Assembly: GCA_038496675.1 (NCBI GenBank)
Contig: CM076658.1
Location: forward strand, 8,585,939 to 8,649,938
DNA length: 64,000 nt
Source: Rachycentron canadum
Lineage: Eukaryota > Chordata > Actinopteri > Carangiformes > Rachycentridae
Reading direction: 5' to 3'
Of this stretch, positions 1 through 14,235 are shown piece by piece. How positions within the stretch are numbered: the first letter of the stretch is position 1; every line of letters begins with the position of its first letter. The notes under the pieces are model-generated. The model did no database searches. It saw only the letters and a list, made by a program, of their open reading frames with translations, and had not been told where the DNA came from. Both the position numbers and the translations under genes were made by a program.

Positions 1-3000
1 GGGGGGGGGGGGTGTTGCTACAGGGGTCTCATCAGACTACAGGGCAAACTTGAGAGAAGACAAGAGCCCCTCAGAGACCAAGAAACACAAAATGCCCCAT
101 GAAACAATTTCTACACTTCTGCGTCCCCTCAAGCACATCACAACGAAACAGCGAGGCATTGATTCATGATCAAACGACCGTGATCGTCACTCAAATTCAA
201 TAATAACAACCTTCACAATCAAAAGCGCTCTAAATATACTGTACCTCCACTTCGGGCCAGGATTAGGCCTTTCTGTGCACACATTTGTGTTGATGTGCTG
301 CATTATGGAACAAAGAACTATCAGAATCGAAAACAACCATGCAAACACAGATAAACGACAAATCAATTAATTTGAAACGTGGTGAAATAAACTGAACAAA
401 CAGCACTGTATTTGATTGCTAAAATATGAATGGTTATTTAAAAATAATTCTGCACAGGAGTGTAAGATTCCTCACAATACACAGACAAAAACTAGGAGGT
501 GCTATGAGTACATACACACATGCTTTAACTGCAACTTTAAAGGACTTGAAAGAAATTTTAAGTTGCATTTCATTCAGCAAAACCAAGCAACTTCTTTCAT
601 GATAGAAGAAGAAAAAAAAATCTAATTAATAACTGTGTGCTCTGAGAGTCATGTTATCAAATCCAGCCTACTGGAGTGTGACACCACTAAAATAATACAA
701 TCATCAAGCATAATGAGTGAGTTAAGAAGTTAACTTAATGCATGTATCAGAGTAAATGGTTGCAGCTAAGCATTGTGTTATTTCATCACTGTAGAGACTT
801 GATCTTAATACAAATCTCTATGTAATACAGGCCTATTCACACAGCCTGCCTTTCCCCTCTGGTTCAATTATCATGTGCTCTTTTGGAGAGATATTCAATT
901 AAAAAAGGATCCTCCTTTAGTTTTATCAGAAAATAAATTTGCCAACAGATAAATAATTATTTCAAAATGCTGTGTGCATACAGGCATGGGAGTGTGAATG
1001 TTTTACTCCACAGAAGAAAGTTGAGAAGTTAAATAAAAAAAAATAATAAAACTGATCAATTAAAAGAGTAATTTGAAAAACTACATTTATCTTTACAGTT
1101 TTTCTTTATTGAGACATAAAATGAGTAAAAAAAAAAAAAAAAAAAAAAGTACTGTCAATTACAAGATGAGAGTGGACTATTGGAAACAGAAGGACAATTA
1201 AGCAGCCATGGAATCATGAAAAGAAAAGCAAAGGACAGACAGAGCAGCAAGTCTACCTTATTCAGTGAGCAGCGTTTTTGTTGAGAGTATTCTCTACTGA
1301 ATTTGTCGGCTTTCATTTCATTTCTCTGACATTCTCTCTGTCTGACCATCCAAGTCCTCTCCTGAGACAGATGAGTGGAAGCAGAGTTCCAGAGAGAGCT
1401 ATCAGGATTAGGATAATTAATATCATCTCATTTCACTGTGATCCTCTCCGCAACCCACTGCACACACGAGGACAGGATGCAGTGAATGCTGTGGCAAGAG
1501 TATCCGGTCGGCTGTCAATCTAGACTGAAGACCCCCCCCCCCCAATACCGCCCCACCACACATACACACACACACACTTTCCAACTAACACACACAAGCG
1601 CACCCTCCTCAGTGGCTAAATTGCAGTTTGAGAGACGACAGGGGAGAGGCAGCGGTGGCAGTGGTGGGGTGGTGGGGGCTGCCGGGCCCGAGGGACGCCA
1701 TACAATGGAGCGTGCGGCTGACCAGCGTTCAGGTGAAATTGAATTGGAAATCTTCCACGGCTGGTTAGCATAACAAAGGGCCTCGTGGCTTTAGACAAAG
1801 GCTGCTTCTCTAATGCACAAAATCAATCTCTCTACGGGCTCAGTGCATTGTTCCCTACCGCCATACAGGTGTTCCTTCAATGGTCCTTAATCAAAAGTGT
1901 CAAAACAAAGTTAAGAGTTATCTCTGCTCCTCTGCAGCTGCTTCTGCAGAGCAGAAAGAGGGAAAGAGACCAGACACGATAGCAAACAGCTGAGTGAGTG
2001 TGTGTATAGGATGCTGAATGCATTCACTACATCCCACTGTATGCCATGGTCTGTTGGTGCTAAAGTTGAGCCACAGCGGTACACTAATCTCATTTCTACC
2101 TGAGCCCTGTCCAAATGTGCACAACTGGTACTCTCTGGTGCAATCACTGAACAAACCCAGTCATGAAAGCAGAAGCAGAAGTTTGTCTTGCTTAGCTTAT
2201 TTCAAAGAAGAGGAGGATGATGGCGAAAGAGGATGGAAGCAGTGATGCAGCCTCTCCATTTCTCATCTCTACCATCAATCTAAAGGCCTAATTGGTAATA
2301 TTGGAAATAGCTACCTTTCTCCTTAAAGGTTGTTTAACAATGAGAAAACAAGTTCAGCCCTGTGAGTTTCAGCCCCCCCCGATGTTTGCTTTGCTCCCAT
2401 ACTGTAACACTCTCTCCATTTCTCTGTAGGCACAAGACCTTGAATTACTCAGGGCAGACTGAATGAAATAAGAAGAGTTAAAACTCTGAATAGAGACCTC
2501 AGCCCATGTGTGTGGGCTAACTGATTCATCTACCAAGAGCTAATAAGTGTTGTCGTTCTTTCCGTTTTAAGTACTTTCTGCTGCTGCAGGGTTGTAACAT
2601 GATATGTATACACCTGAACTTTATGTGCCCTCCCTATATGACACAGAGTAACCTAAATACAGGTAAACAGATCATGTCTGCAGTGCATTTAACTTGTGTT
2701 ATGCCAGTTGGTTCACAATAGACATTCAGCACACAGAACTGTGTGAGAGTGGACAGTATGCATTATGTTACATGTATCATCTGTTATGGATGGAGAGAGG
2801 ACGCATTCATTGGTTGGATGTTTTGATGAGAATCTTTGTCGCCGCTGTCTGTGGATTACTACATTAATAATAACATAAATAATCTGTAGACTAATCCCAT
2901 CTCCTAATAAGTGGCATCATAGACTCAACGCCTCCAGTTTGACAGCCAGCAGACGACAATCCATCAGTCCACCAATACACATTCTCCTGAAATTCATACA

Positions 3001-4323
3001 TTTTAAACCATGTGATTTAAAATGTCAGCTGAGTGGCAGGGAAATCTTTATGAAACCTGACATTTTCATGATCATGACAAGGGGACAGTAATCTAGATAA
3101 AATCATTTATCATAGTGGATGTAATCTAATACCACTGATAGTCATACATATCGGGTTGCTGTCAATTGTCAATGTTTCTGATAATTTTAACATATGTAAA
3201 TGTAGCTGTTCAGCTAGTACCTGACAAAGGAGACAAGGTGACAAATCCTGTAAATATTAAGTATAACAAAAAAAAAAAAAAAACAGTCAATAAGTCTATA
3301 TAATGTCGTAGGCCAGTCCTAACAAAGGCTTTAAACAAGAATTTAGTCAATTGATTTCTTAGTGATAACAGTAGCAGAAACCTGATCTGTTGTTCTCTGT
3401 AACCTCTGAAAATGTCTCTTTTTCTCTCCATTTTGGCCTCATAACCGTCCTCAGAGTGGATTAATCTTGGTAGATTCGATTGGTAGAGATGGTAGCTGCT
3501 TATGAACAAGGGTTCAACCATTTCTGTAGCTTTCTAAAACCAACATATCTGACGTTTAGACACATATCATGCTGTAAAAGGTCATCTGTTAGAAAGGAGC
3601 CAAGAATTAAACTCATTTCAAGTTAACCACCAAGTGAAACACTTAGAATGACTTCCTGGAGAGACCGTCTCTCTGGAGGTGTTTCACACTGCCTCGGAGT
3701 GTGACTGTTTAGATCAGGTATAAAACACTTCTGACGTCTGATGTGGTCTGACAGTGTATCTTACGAACTAGTTCTGACAGACCATAAACCCATCCTAAGC
3801 CTGCCAGGACATGATTAGGGGCTGTGCAGTTCCAACAACTTTTTGTCAAGAACTTCCTGTGGCCTCTAACTCTCTCTGTGACTCTTTTCTTTTTACATGT
3901 TACTATGGCTGAGCATGCAAAACAGGTCTTGGCATTAAGCTGTGTTTATGTATTTTCTAAGATGCCAATATCAATACCAATAATGCCATGCAGCGGGTAG
4001 CTGTAGAAACCATGAACAAATTGCTATTTTGTGCTTATTCAGTTTTATAAAATGGTGTGTACAGACAGAAGGCAAGGTGAATTTTAGTGGCAGTGTAATT
4101 GCATAAAGTGAACGGAAAGATGCGAAGATGTGACCATGGGGCAAATCTCCATGGAGAAGCAAAAAGAAATAAAACCATGCAAGTACGAATTAAAAAGGTT
4201 TCAACTGGAGCTAGAAACTGCTGCTTATCCCAGGGTTTTATGAAGCTACTCAGACGATAACTGGAGAGAAATTAAAGCAAGAACTTGATGAATTGTGAGA
4301 TCAGTCTGAGTTTGAGCCAAACA

Positions 4324-4326
<3 letters not shown>
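1..4326. other. no gene found; left-end non-coding DNA
   Basis: AT-rich DNA starting with a G12 run at the window edge. It holds an A27 run (1121-1148) and a GC-richer patch at 1460-1760 with C runs. Two stretches look like conserved non-coding DNA to the eye: 1740-1850 (with AACAAAGG and GACAAAGGC) and 2265-2345 (with CCTAATTGGTAATATTGG). I see no exon. Confidence 0.6.

Positions 4327-4420
<94 letters not shown>
4327..4420. repeat. (CA)n microsatellite
   Basis: An uninterrupted CA/TG dinucleotide tract of about 94 bases, one of the longest perfect dinucleotide tracts in the window. Confidence 0.98.
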
Positions 4421-4422
<2 letters not shown>

Positions 4423-7013
4423 TGTCTGTACAGTTGGTTCACTGCCTAATTGGGGTGCATAAACAAAATGGTCAAATTTGCGAAATAGATGTTTGGTGCA
4501 AAGATGCTTCGCTTTTACAGGTCCCCTGGAAAAGAGATGAGCTAACTATGATGCCTCCACTCACAGATGGACTTGCCTCATATGCCCAGCTGTGACGTCT
4601 CCCTAACAAAGATCTAGGGCTAAAGGGAGATGGCGTTCATTTAAGGCCACTACAAATAGAAATATTCAATGATGATGAGCTTGTTTTTTTTTAAAAAACT
4701 TTGGTATGCCACGTTAATAATAGATACTGTTGACAGAGGCTGGATTTTTAGTTATTCATATAGTTAAAACTATCAATGGAATATGAATGAGGAACCTGAA
4801 ATTGTCTCTTTGTTGATGACAGTGTTGCACGACTGTAATTTTTGCATTTATAAGATGTGACAAATTGCATTGTGGGATGGTTTGCAGATGTCACAGATTT
4901 TTTAGACCACTATGAAAATTAAAAAAAAAAAAAACAGTAAAAACACACACACAAAAAAAATGGAGAGAATATATTGTGTACCATTTGGTAAATGAGAAGT
5001 GATTATGCACAGTGTGTGTGTAAATTAATTAATTTAAATTAATTACTATGTTACTTTCTATAGGGACTTTCACTTTTTACATTTTCTGGCTTAGGTAACA
5101 ATGCAACACATTAAACAGCTGGCCTGTACTCCAGTGAATCTAGTTTCATTAATCCCTTGTAATAATTCAACTCTTTTTATGGTATGTAATTCTCACAATT
5201 TCTCATATGTTGTATATATCGTTGAATTGACACACTTTCATTGAAAACGTGTCTAACACGATGCATAGCTGTGCACCTACATGCAACGTGGGCTGAAAAG
5301 ACGGAATAATATTTCATTGAGAACAATGAAATATTGATTTTGTCTGTATTAAAACAGAGCATACGTTATCACAGGCAGCAAGAGGTATTTTAGCATGGCT
5401 GGAGAGCTTCACAAACCTTGACCTGAAAACTCTTTTGTGAATATACATTTTCACACATAAACAGCATTTTCAAAATTAGCTGGCTTACTGTGGATGTGAT
5501 CTGTGGCTCTTCTCGCTTCCACTATCACCAGCCGGCTAACCACCAGCCCTCAGCTCAATCTTTCACAGCCTCTGCTGCTTCAGCCCTTGGGAGGACTCAT
5601 GCAGACCAGTTGATTAAAAATCACTTAGTGGAGAACACAAACAAAGCTGTCAGCCTTTGGCTTGCCCTTGGGATTGGAGTGATGGGGGTTGCAGAGGAGG
5701 GAGTAGAATGAACAAGTAGATGAAGGGGAAGAAGAGCAAAGGAGACACCAGGTTGAGCTAGATTTGAAAAGTTGACATGCTAAAATGATTACTAACTCAA
5801 TATTACCACATGAATATGTAATATACAAAGATTTCCAAATCTTTTTTTTTTAAGCTGTGTAAAAGTACATTTTAGGCTCTTTGTCAGCCAGGAATCCTCC
5901 AGTATCATATTCATATTATTCTGAATATGACAATATTGATACGAGTTATGTAAAAACAGCATATCTGCTTAGGATATTTCAAATTTTAGACGTGTGGGAC
6001 ATGCCGATATTATTATGATTTTAGGAGCATTCTTTGGGTGTGTATCAAGCACATTCTGGGCAAAAAACAGAATATTTTGTGAGTGTAAGTATAGTGATTT
6101 AGACTTCAGGCTGAGCTGTGATGTTGTTAGTTCCTTTTTTTGCTGTAGGAGGCCTGATTTGAACCAGTTTGTTAGACTGATATAGACAAGTTAATGTAAT
6201 AAAATATAAAAAAAGGTAAGGCATGATTGGGTTAATGTGATATTTTTATATCGATTATATTATATTTAACTCAAATTCAGTGACCCAGACACATTTTTTT
6301 AACTCATGCCAAGAATATTTCTTTTGTGAGTTTTCACAATTAGGTAAAATTTGTTTTATTAACCATGACATCCACATAAACCAAAATTCCCATGTTGCTT
6401 AAACTTTTAAAAGTTTCAACTAAACTTCATTTAAAAAAAAAAAAAAACATTTTCTTTGGTGTGCTTAAGCCTATTGAATGTTGTAACCTTGTTTCAAGTA
6501 ACCCACTTAAGTCTCCCTAACTAACTATCACCCTAACATTTTGTCTCCTTCATTTATATTAAGCTACATTATTGTGCTAATTTAGTTTCAAGTGGGAACA
6601 TCCTTGAATCTTCCTTGGTAGTGTGCTCATGGAAGCTCTGGAGCTGAGAGTTGGTTGACGAGAGGCACTGCAGTTATCGCCATAAAACAATACATAAAAA
6701 CAGGCTTCATATGTCAGATGCATTCAGGCATTGTTAAATGGATCAAGTGGGAATGTTTTCAAAATTGTCTGCGCTAAACGCCATTAAAAATAAACTGGAC
6801 TGAATGGGCTCAAAAATGTATCACCACTATTTTTCAAATCTCTGCAAGACTATTTTGACTGAAATTAACTGAAACCACATACTGTAGGTGTGGGGCTGTC
6901 AATTCATCCACACGTTTGTTTCTTATTGTTTCAAATTAAACTTTGGCTCGCCTTTTTCAGTTTCAAAAAGAAAAGGTGGCACACAATCCACTATCTCACA
7001 GAAAATGTATATA
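4421..7013. other. no gene found
   Basis: AT-rich sequence with A/T runs and palindromic TTAATTAATTTAAATTAATTA at about 5023-5044. Nothing coding was seen on either strand. Confidence 0.6.
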
Positions 7014-7110
7014 CTAGGACTGCAACAACCTAATCATTTTCTCTGTTCAATTGTTTGGCCTAGAAAATGACATCAAAATTACCTGAGCAGTATATACTTC
7101 AACAAGATTC
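7014..7110 (+). repeat. interspersed repeat family R, short forward fragment
   Basis: It reads AGGACTGCAACAACCTAATCA, then CAATTGTTTGGCCTAGAAAAT. It covers only the first ~70 bases of the family. Confidence 0.5.
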
Positions 7111-7415
7111 AATCTGTGACTGAGCTTGTGTAATATAATTATTTGCTGCAGCCATTAAATAAGCCTTTACTTATCTAAATAATACTGTATTTAAAACAAA
7201 CAAAAAAAAAAGCCAGAAAACAAAAAAAAACAAAAACAAAACACAACTGTGCTGTGTTGCACATTATAGCAGCAATAGACGTCACTGAGGTTCACTGCTG
7301 CAGAGACACAAGAGGCAAGAGCAGATTAGTTGGTTAGAAACTCGATGTATCAACACATGATAGCCGTTACTGGTTTGATTGTACTGTGACACCCACGACA
7401 GCTGTAATTAGTGAG

Positions 7416-7417
<2 letters not shown>

Positions 7418-7484
<67 letters not shown>

Positions 7485-7585
7485 CTGCCACTGACAAGGG
7501 TAGAGCAGCGCAGCTCCAACGGTCTACTGGCCTTCACTACCAGATGGTTGTTCCCACTGATTCTTCTGACACACACACACACACT

Positions 7586-7641
<56 letters not shown>
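7418..7641. repeat. two (CA)n microsatellites
   Basis: CA tracts at 7418-7482 and 7570-7641 (the second with an interrupting TG) are separated by 87 bases of unique sequence. All long frames here are Thr-His or Cys-Val repeats. Confidence 0.97.
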
Positions 7642-7643
<2 letters not shown>

Positions 7644-8214
7644 CCACATTTAAGTCCACATTTCTGTCAAGATGCAATATGAAGATTCTGGATTATAGAC
7701 AAATTATGCAAATAATAAATACAACAACCAATAAGTAAGAAATTGGAAGTAATGGAAAGCAACACGTAGGTTCTTGGCTGATAAAATTTGTTGATCTGTG
7801 TCTTCATAGTGCTTGTTTTCACTTGTAATTTCTCCTTTTCTATTACCTATTACATGTGATACAGTCCTATTAATCATATTTGGCTACAGCCTGTTAACAA
7901 ACTTGATTTTAAGTTTTTCATTTTACAGTAAACAGTCATATTATTTCATCCCTTATCTGTCTAGTGCTGACCCCAACTATAGAACACATGCTTGGAGTTC
8001 ATCTGTTGCTAAATCAGGTGGCCATAAAGCTAGCCAACACCATGACTAGAGATATAGCATAACATAGTTTCAGAATAATGCTAATCCCTTTAGCTAATCC
8101 CTTTAGCCAATGTTTGTCCATCCTATTTTAAAACAGCTGTCTTGAGCTGGTAATATCAGAGGGATTATTACATCAGCAGAAAACAATAGAAATATAAGTT
8201 GCGCATTGAGACAT

Positions 8215-8640
8215 TGTGACATCACCCATAGGTTTCTGAAGAGCGGTTTTGACTTTCGGAGTGGGCAGCTCCTATGTCGTCATCTTACTAGTGCCTGACT
8301 CCACCAAACTCCTGGCTCATTAAAAAAATTGGTAAAGAGGAGAAGTGCGAGTGGAGTTGGCACTTCAGTGCATACCAGTTTGTGGCAAGTACACACTCAC
8401 CTACCTGTCACTCAAAGCAGCACAACCTCAATTATTCAAAAGCTTTAATAAAATGTAACCAGTGAGTTGTTTATGTGTTTATTTCTGCTGTAACGGACAT
8501 TTGAACATGGGAGTCTATGGAGATTGACTCACTTTTGGAGCCAGCCTCAAGTGGCCAGTCAAAGAATGGCACTTTTTTGGCACTTCTGTGCTGGCTTAAT
8601 TTTTCTGCTTCAGAGGTTTCTGCTTGGGCACTCCCCATGC
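8215..8640. mobile_element. non-coding interspersed repeat (teleost type)
   Basis: The element starts at TTGTGACATCACCCATAGGTT and ends with GGAGCCAGCCTCAAGTGG followed by TGGCACTTCTGTGCTGGCTT. I recognise this combination (GTGACRTCACCCATTGG ... GTCTATGG ... TTTTGGAGCCAGCCTC) from abundant percomorph repeats. No open frame or terminal repeats were established, and the class is unknown. Confidence 0.6.
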
Positions 8641-9375
8641 CCACCCTCTGTAGCTCAATGTAAATGTGATTTGTGATAATATATCGTTATCAGGTTGTTG
8701 TTGTTGTTTTTTTTTTTTTTTTTTTAAAAACCTTTAAATAACAATGAGCATATGCCAAGCTTCTATTGGTTGAACTCTAGTCCACCCCTTCCTGGGTTGA
8801 AGGACTTACCACTTCTGCCTCCTTCAGCAGGTACAGTATTATGTTTAACAAGCTATTCAATACAAACTGATCAAATCTGCTCACATCTTAACAGTCCACA
8901 TTTTGACATTACCGAAGATAAAGTAAAATCTGAAAGAATTATCACTTGATTGATTTGCATTATACCTCAATAAAGGTGGGTCACACAGGATTATCCACCA
9001 GTGACCTGCGTAAACATACTTAGCTTATAGGAGCAAGGTGAGAAGTTTCCCTGAGGAGGGAAGTTGAAAGAGTGAGTGAGAGTACATAGTAAAAAGAGTG
9101 AAGTACAGAGACAATAAAAGAGAGATAACATGTATATAGAGAGAAGAAAAAGGAAACAATGAATATGGAATTCTCCAGGGCTGCAGGAGCAAAGTCACCC
9201 CCTCCGTATACCCAACGGGGCCTTTAAGGGTCAACTGAGGACTAAGAGGCACATTGGTGTCCAGTACATTGCCTGCACAGACAAAAAGAATGGGACAGAC
9301 AACCTTGTTTGGTGAATTATACATACATTCACACAAACACACACACAGAGGTTACCCTTTGTCTCTCTCTTGCTC
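8641..9375. other. no gene found
   Basis: It includes a T21 run near 8706-8726 and a purine-rich tract at about 9040-9160. No exon or repeat was recognised. Confidence 0.55.
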
Positions 9376-9519
<144 letters not shown>

Positions 9520-9911
9520 CTTCTCACTGCTGTTGTGATTCTCCATCTTATTTTTGCTGACCTGTACGTGGCAGGGTTGACAGAGGTGAGCACACAATCT
9601 CCCGACGCCCAAACACAGAGAATTGGATCACCCCTGGGCTGACCTCCCTGGAGCAACGCCTACGCCTATCTGCACCCCATGCTGTCGAGGACCATTTAGG
9701 GCAGACGGTGACCCCTGCTTGGCCCCCGGGTCCGTGGCTCCTCTGCCTCGGCTGCTGGGCAACATGACAACCTATACAAGGCCCTGTCAAACACATGATT
9801 GACATGTCCCCCGCCCATCTTGACCAACAGTCACACCCGCCCAGGCAAATTACCCCAAAAACCAGACAGACAACCATATCTTGGCTGCGTATTTCCTCAT
9901 CTTCTATATGT

Positions 9912-9938
9912 TACACACACACTCACGCACGCGCGCGC

Positions 9939-10034
<96 letters not shown>
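9912..10034. repeat. compound (CG)n(CGCA)n(CA)n microsatellite
   Basis: It runs through an ACTCACGCACGCGCGCGCG start, a CGCA block and then pure CA. The structure is closely similar to the tract at 9376-9517, only about 400 bases away. Confidence 0.97.
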
Positions 10035-10037
<3 letters not shown>

Positions 10038-11454
10038 TCTGGTATGGATAATAATGTAAACCTGACTGGAGCTGCAGGTAGTCAGAGATGGGTTTTATTT
10101 TCTAAGTACATCAACAGTGGTGCAAGCTGAATAAAGCCCACAAGACAAGCTCAGTTTAAATGGAAGAACAGGTTCTGTGGCGACTATATCAGAAAAAAAT
10201 ACACTACGATATTTAGTCACTTTTAGTCTGATCACGCACCACTCTTCATAAACCACAATGTCTCCCATGCCTTTGCCATACCTGCGGCAGAGATTGGCAC
10301 ACACAGAAACGCAAACAAATCGCAAGCGCACATACAGAAAACACATACACACACAAACACAAAAACAGAGTCCCCGCTGTGAGAAAAAGAGCTACAGTAC
10401 TCCCTACATCAACAGTGGCCTAGATAAACACAATTCACACAAAAGAGTCACCCCATGAAAATAACCCTCCATCTAAGCATCACTGCACTTATCTACTCAT
10501 AAACATAGGGATAAATCAATTCAGTGAGAAACACATTTTTTTTCTCTCATTTGAAATTACAGCTGCGGGACCAAAGCTAGCATGATAGCATAGGTCAAAT
10601 TCACTAACCTTCTTTCTCCATGGCAACAGTCTACCTCTTACAAAAAAAGGCTCAGTGTGATTTGTTGAAGTCATTGTGAGATGTTGTTCCATGTAATGTG
10701 AATGTGTGTGCTATGAGTGTGTTGGTGTCTCCTTGCATGTGTTTTACATAGACACAAGAATGTGTACATGTACATTACGTTCGTGTGAAGGCCTATCTAT
10801 CTGTTTGAAAGTGTGTGCGTGTGTGTGTGTGATGACAACCCTGTTATCACAGTATCTGTATTAGCATTGCAGCGTCTCACCGCTTTGTTTTACTCTGACC
10901 TGTATAATCAGTGTCACATTAGCAACACAACAAATCAAACGCTGTGAGACCCCCCCCCCCCAAACCTCACACACACACACACATACACACTCGTGCACAC
11001 ACACTGCATGTCCCCCTTCATGCTCCCAGCTGGCCACCATACTGTGTCAAACAAATGCTAATTAATATGATAACTAATACCTATTACACATACAACATAC
11101 AAACCCCTAAAACCGTTCATTTAATTTCTTCCAATTCAAAAGCAAAGAGATCAAATGAATTACGAACTCTTCCTCCTATTCAGTTCAGAGAAATATCTGA
11201 GTAGGTGGTTTCAAAATCAACTGTGGTCACTATTGTCAAATTTGAATTCTTTCCTCTAATATTATATTTTCTCTAACTACAACACTATTAAATTCTATTT
11301 TAAAAAGGTACAATGCATTAGAACTGATAACTCACTTACTGTATTAATTGATCAATAAAAAATAATCCACATCTGACAACTGATTAATTGTATTTCAGAT
11401 TGAGTGGATTTGTACTTTAATGACATCACTTCGAACATTAGGAATCTTTCCTTA

Positions 11455-11530
11455 ATTTCTGACATTTTATAAACAGGACACTGAGAAAATGATCAACAGA
11501 TTTCATCAATAATGTTGCAGTGCTATAATG
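11455..11530 (-). repeat. interspersed repeat family R, short reverse fragment
   Basis: On the minus strand it reads GCACTGCAACATTATTGATG, then TGTTGATCATTTTC and TTTATAAAATGTC. It is only the start of the element. Confidence 0.45.
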
Positions 11531-12143
11531 TACTAATTAACATTTTCTAAAGGAAGATGTCATTACTCAAATTATATGCAAAAAGAACAAAGTTTTTTCA
11601 CTAATCTTTCTGTTCAGGCACAGAAATGTTACCTCAGAGCAGTTTCTAAAACAAATAAGATGTTGCCCAGCTTCAGGAAGCCAAGGTCTTGGAAAGTACT
11701 TAGTTTTGAGATAAAACACTTCAGATGTCAGTTTTTGTTTTTTGTAACAACCCAACTTCATATTTTCTCTCACCATTTAGACCTAGAGGGACAAAATGGA
11801 AAATAGGGTTTTAATTAAATAAGTTTATTAAACAATTACACACTTTTGGATGGCTGCAAGTGAAAGTGATAGCATGAATGACAGTAGTGTTTGCGTTTCT
11901 TCCCCTTGTTGTAAATGACCTCTAACCTCTAATGTCAGATATGAAGATATAAAAATTGCTTTTACTCAGTTATGGTGAAGAGTACTGTAAAAGCTTACTA
12001 AGAAAAAAACTGCACAGTGGACAATTAAAAAAAAAAAGCACATTTAGATCAGCAGCAACGCAGACTCTTATTCTCCTTTCCTAATGTGCAAGCAGGAAAG
12101 TCAGCATCCGCTCAGCTCCTTCTACTGTAAACCCTCCAGAATC

Positions 12144-12350
12144 TAAAAAAAAAAAAAAAAGGAGATGAAAGAAGAAGAGAGGAAGGAAGAAATCGTGGAG
12201 AGGGACGAAAAACAGAGGAAGGAAGAGAGAGAAGACAGACGGAGACAGATGGGCAAAAAGACGAGTGCGGAAAGAGACGGGAAGAGGGAGCTCAAAGGAG
12301 AAGAAGAAGAGTTAGAGGGATAGATTGAGTGAGGAGAAGGAGGCGTAGTG
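12144..12350. repeat. purine-rich (GA/A-rich) tract
   Basis: About 200 bases almost entirely A and G on the plus strand, starting with an A16 run and continuing AGGAGATGAAAGAAGAAGAG. Such tracts can form triplex DNA. No gene. Confidence 0.85.
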
Positions 12351-13162
12351 TAGGAGATCCAGCTGACATTAGCGGGTGAGTTTATGAGATGTGATGATTA
12401 GCCAAATCCTGCTAATCAATGACACATTCACATGGGTTCCTGCTCTGTTGCTAAACACTAATTGGTCTATTCTGCAGCAAATAGGGAGATGCTGCTTCCC
12501 ACTTAACTGTAAGCAATGCAAGCTGACACAGGGGCACATATGGGCACATACAAACACACACAGACACACACACACACACACACACGTGACAAATGATACT
12601 TGCATGCACATACTGTACATCTGTAGAAGATTCTGGTACATAAAAAGGTCAAATTGAGACTGATTCAATTTGAGAATGGATGAGGAGCAGAGGATCCTGC
12701 TTGACTCGCTCTGACAATAAGGAGAGAATGCGATCCTAGAGCAGGCCAGTTGAACCAGCAGAAAGGGGGGCAGGGGGCTGGAGAAGGAGCACAAAATTCA
12801 ATTTCACTTTGTTGAGTATTTAGATAATGTCTCCTAATGTAATGCCAGTCATGAGTGGATCCACGGTATAGCTGCAGCGGTCATTAATCACAATGCAGCA
12901 GCAGCGCCACCTATGTCCAAACACTTGTACTGCATCACTGAGCTGCAGGCTAAAGCCTCACACCTGAAGACACAGGGTCTACACCTGCAGCTCGACTGCA
13001 CATGGAGGTGTTTAAATATCAGGGTTTGTGTTTTTCTGGTTAAATTGTGTAAATGAAAATTACACCTACTGAACCTAAAATTGTGCGATGACATGTTACA
13101 GTAAATATTAATCATAACTGCCACAATTGTATATAGCATTCATAGATGTGTTTAGCCTGCAT

Positions 13163-13360
13163 GTAGAGCTGCCACTAATGATTATTTCCCCAATTCACTG
13201 ATTAACTGTTTGGTTTTGTAAAATTCTGAAAAATACCCCTACACAATTTTCTAAGGGTTGAGATTATATAACCAAGTTTCTGATCTTTTCCGGCCAATCA
13301 TCCAAAAATTCAAAGATATTTACATGCGAAAAAGAAGAAGAAAAGAAAAAAATGAAAATC
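13163..13360 (+). repeat. interspersed repeat family R, forward copy
   Basis: Landmarks in order are GAGCTGCCACTAATGATTATT, CACTGATTAACTGTTTGGTTT, AAAATTCTGAAAAATACCCC, ACAATTTTCTAAGGG and CAAAGATATTTACATG. The same landmarks recur in several other places in this window. In fish genomes this is a very common element that begins with AGGGCTGCAACTAA. Confidence 0.65.
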
Positions 13361-13849
13361 CAGACAGATGAGAGATTGGAACCCTAAATACATACATGGA
13401 CACACACACACTTTATATACATATTACATATTTGTGTGCATCCATTTTTCCTCCCACATGTCAATAGATAATGGTTACATGTTTTTTTTTCTTGCTGTCC
13501 TTGTTTTGGCTGTACATCGACTGGATGTGTATCTCCCTGAACATTGACTGTGTGTCAGTGCAAATCAAGAGTCAAACTCCCTGTGTGTGTAAACACACTT
13601 TCAATAGAGCTGATTCTGATTCCAGAGCCTAATGAAGCCTCATGAAAATTGAGTCACAGATATGCTGATTTTATTTTATGAAGCACTGAGCACTTCAATA
13701 TTTCAGCAACAATTATACCTGCAGTATAACATATATAATGCCAGCCAGAAAAATACATATAGAATATCTTGTTAGTGTTAGAAAAAAAACCCATCATCAT
13801 TTATAATAAATGATAAACATGTGATCAAAAAAATTATTTATCAAGTAAA

Positions 13850-14042
13850 AATGCCAAAGCTTCTGCGGTTCCTCTCCATTGCTGTTTTGTTTGGTTTTAT
13901 ATCAGTGTATTTTGAATATATTTGGGTGTTAAAGTGTTCATTCGACAAGAAAGGCAACACAATGATGTCACCTTGGGCTGTTTTGTAGACCAAATAGTCA
14001 GTTTCTTAAAAAGAAATGAAACTAATTGTTAGTTTTAGCCCC
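13850..14042 (-). repeat. interspersed repeat family R, reverse copy
   Basis: Read on the minus strand it begins GGGGCTAAAACTAACAATTAG and passes through GTCTACAAAACAG, CCCAAGGTGACATCATTG and CCAAATATATTCAAAATACAC. These are the same landmarks as the forward copies, in order. About 0.5 kb separates it from the forward copy at 13163. Confidence 0.65.
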
Positions 14043-14149
14043 ATCATATACAGCATTTTCAGAAATTACACTTGCTATAGAGCGCCTCACCTTAGAGGAT
14101 GATGTTGTCATAATATTTTCACATACACATCTCTCAGTCTCTATCGTAC

Positions 14150-14151
<2 letters not shown>

Positions 14152-14232
<81 letters not shown>
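14152..14232. repeat. (CA)n microsatellite
   Basis: A perfect CA tract of about 81 bases immediately right of a reverse copy of repeat family R. Confidence 0.97.

Positions 14233-14235
<3 letters not shown>

Larger units (their letters stand above)
10035..13162. other. no gene found; possible conserved element at 12370-12900
   Basis: The left part is AT-rich with short CA tracts (10970, 12557-12585). The part after the purine tract (12370-12900) has many homeodomain-like cores (GATTAGC, CTAATCAATGAC, ACTAATTGG, TCATTAATCACAATG) and low repeat content, which resembles conserved non-coding DNA. That is only an impression. Confidence 0.5.
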
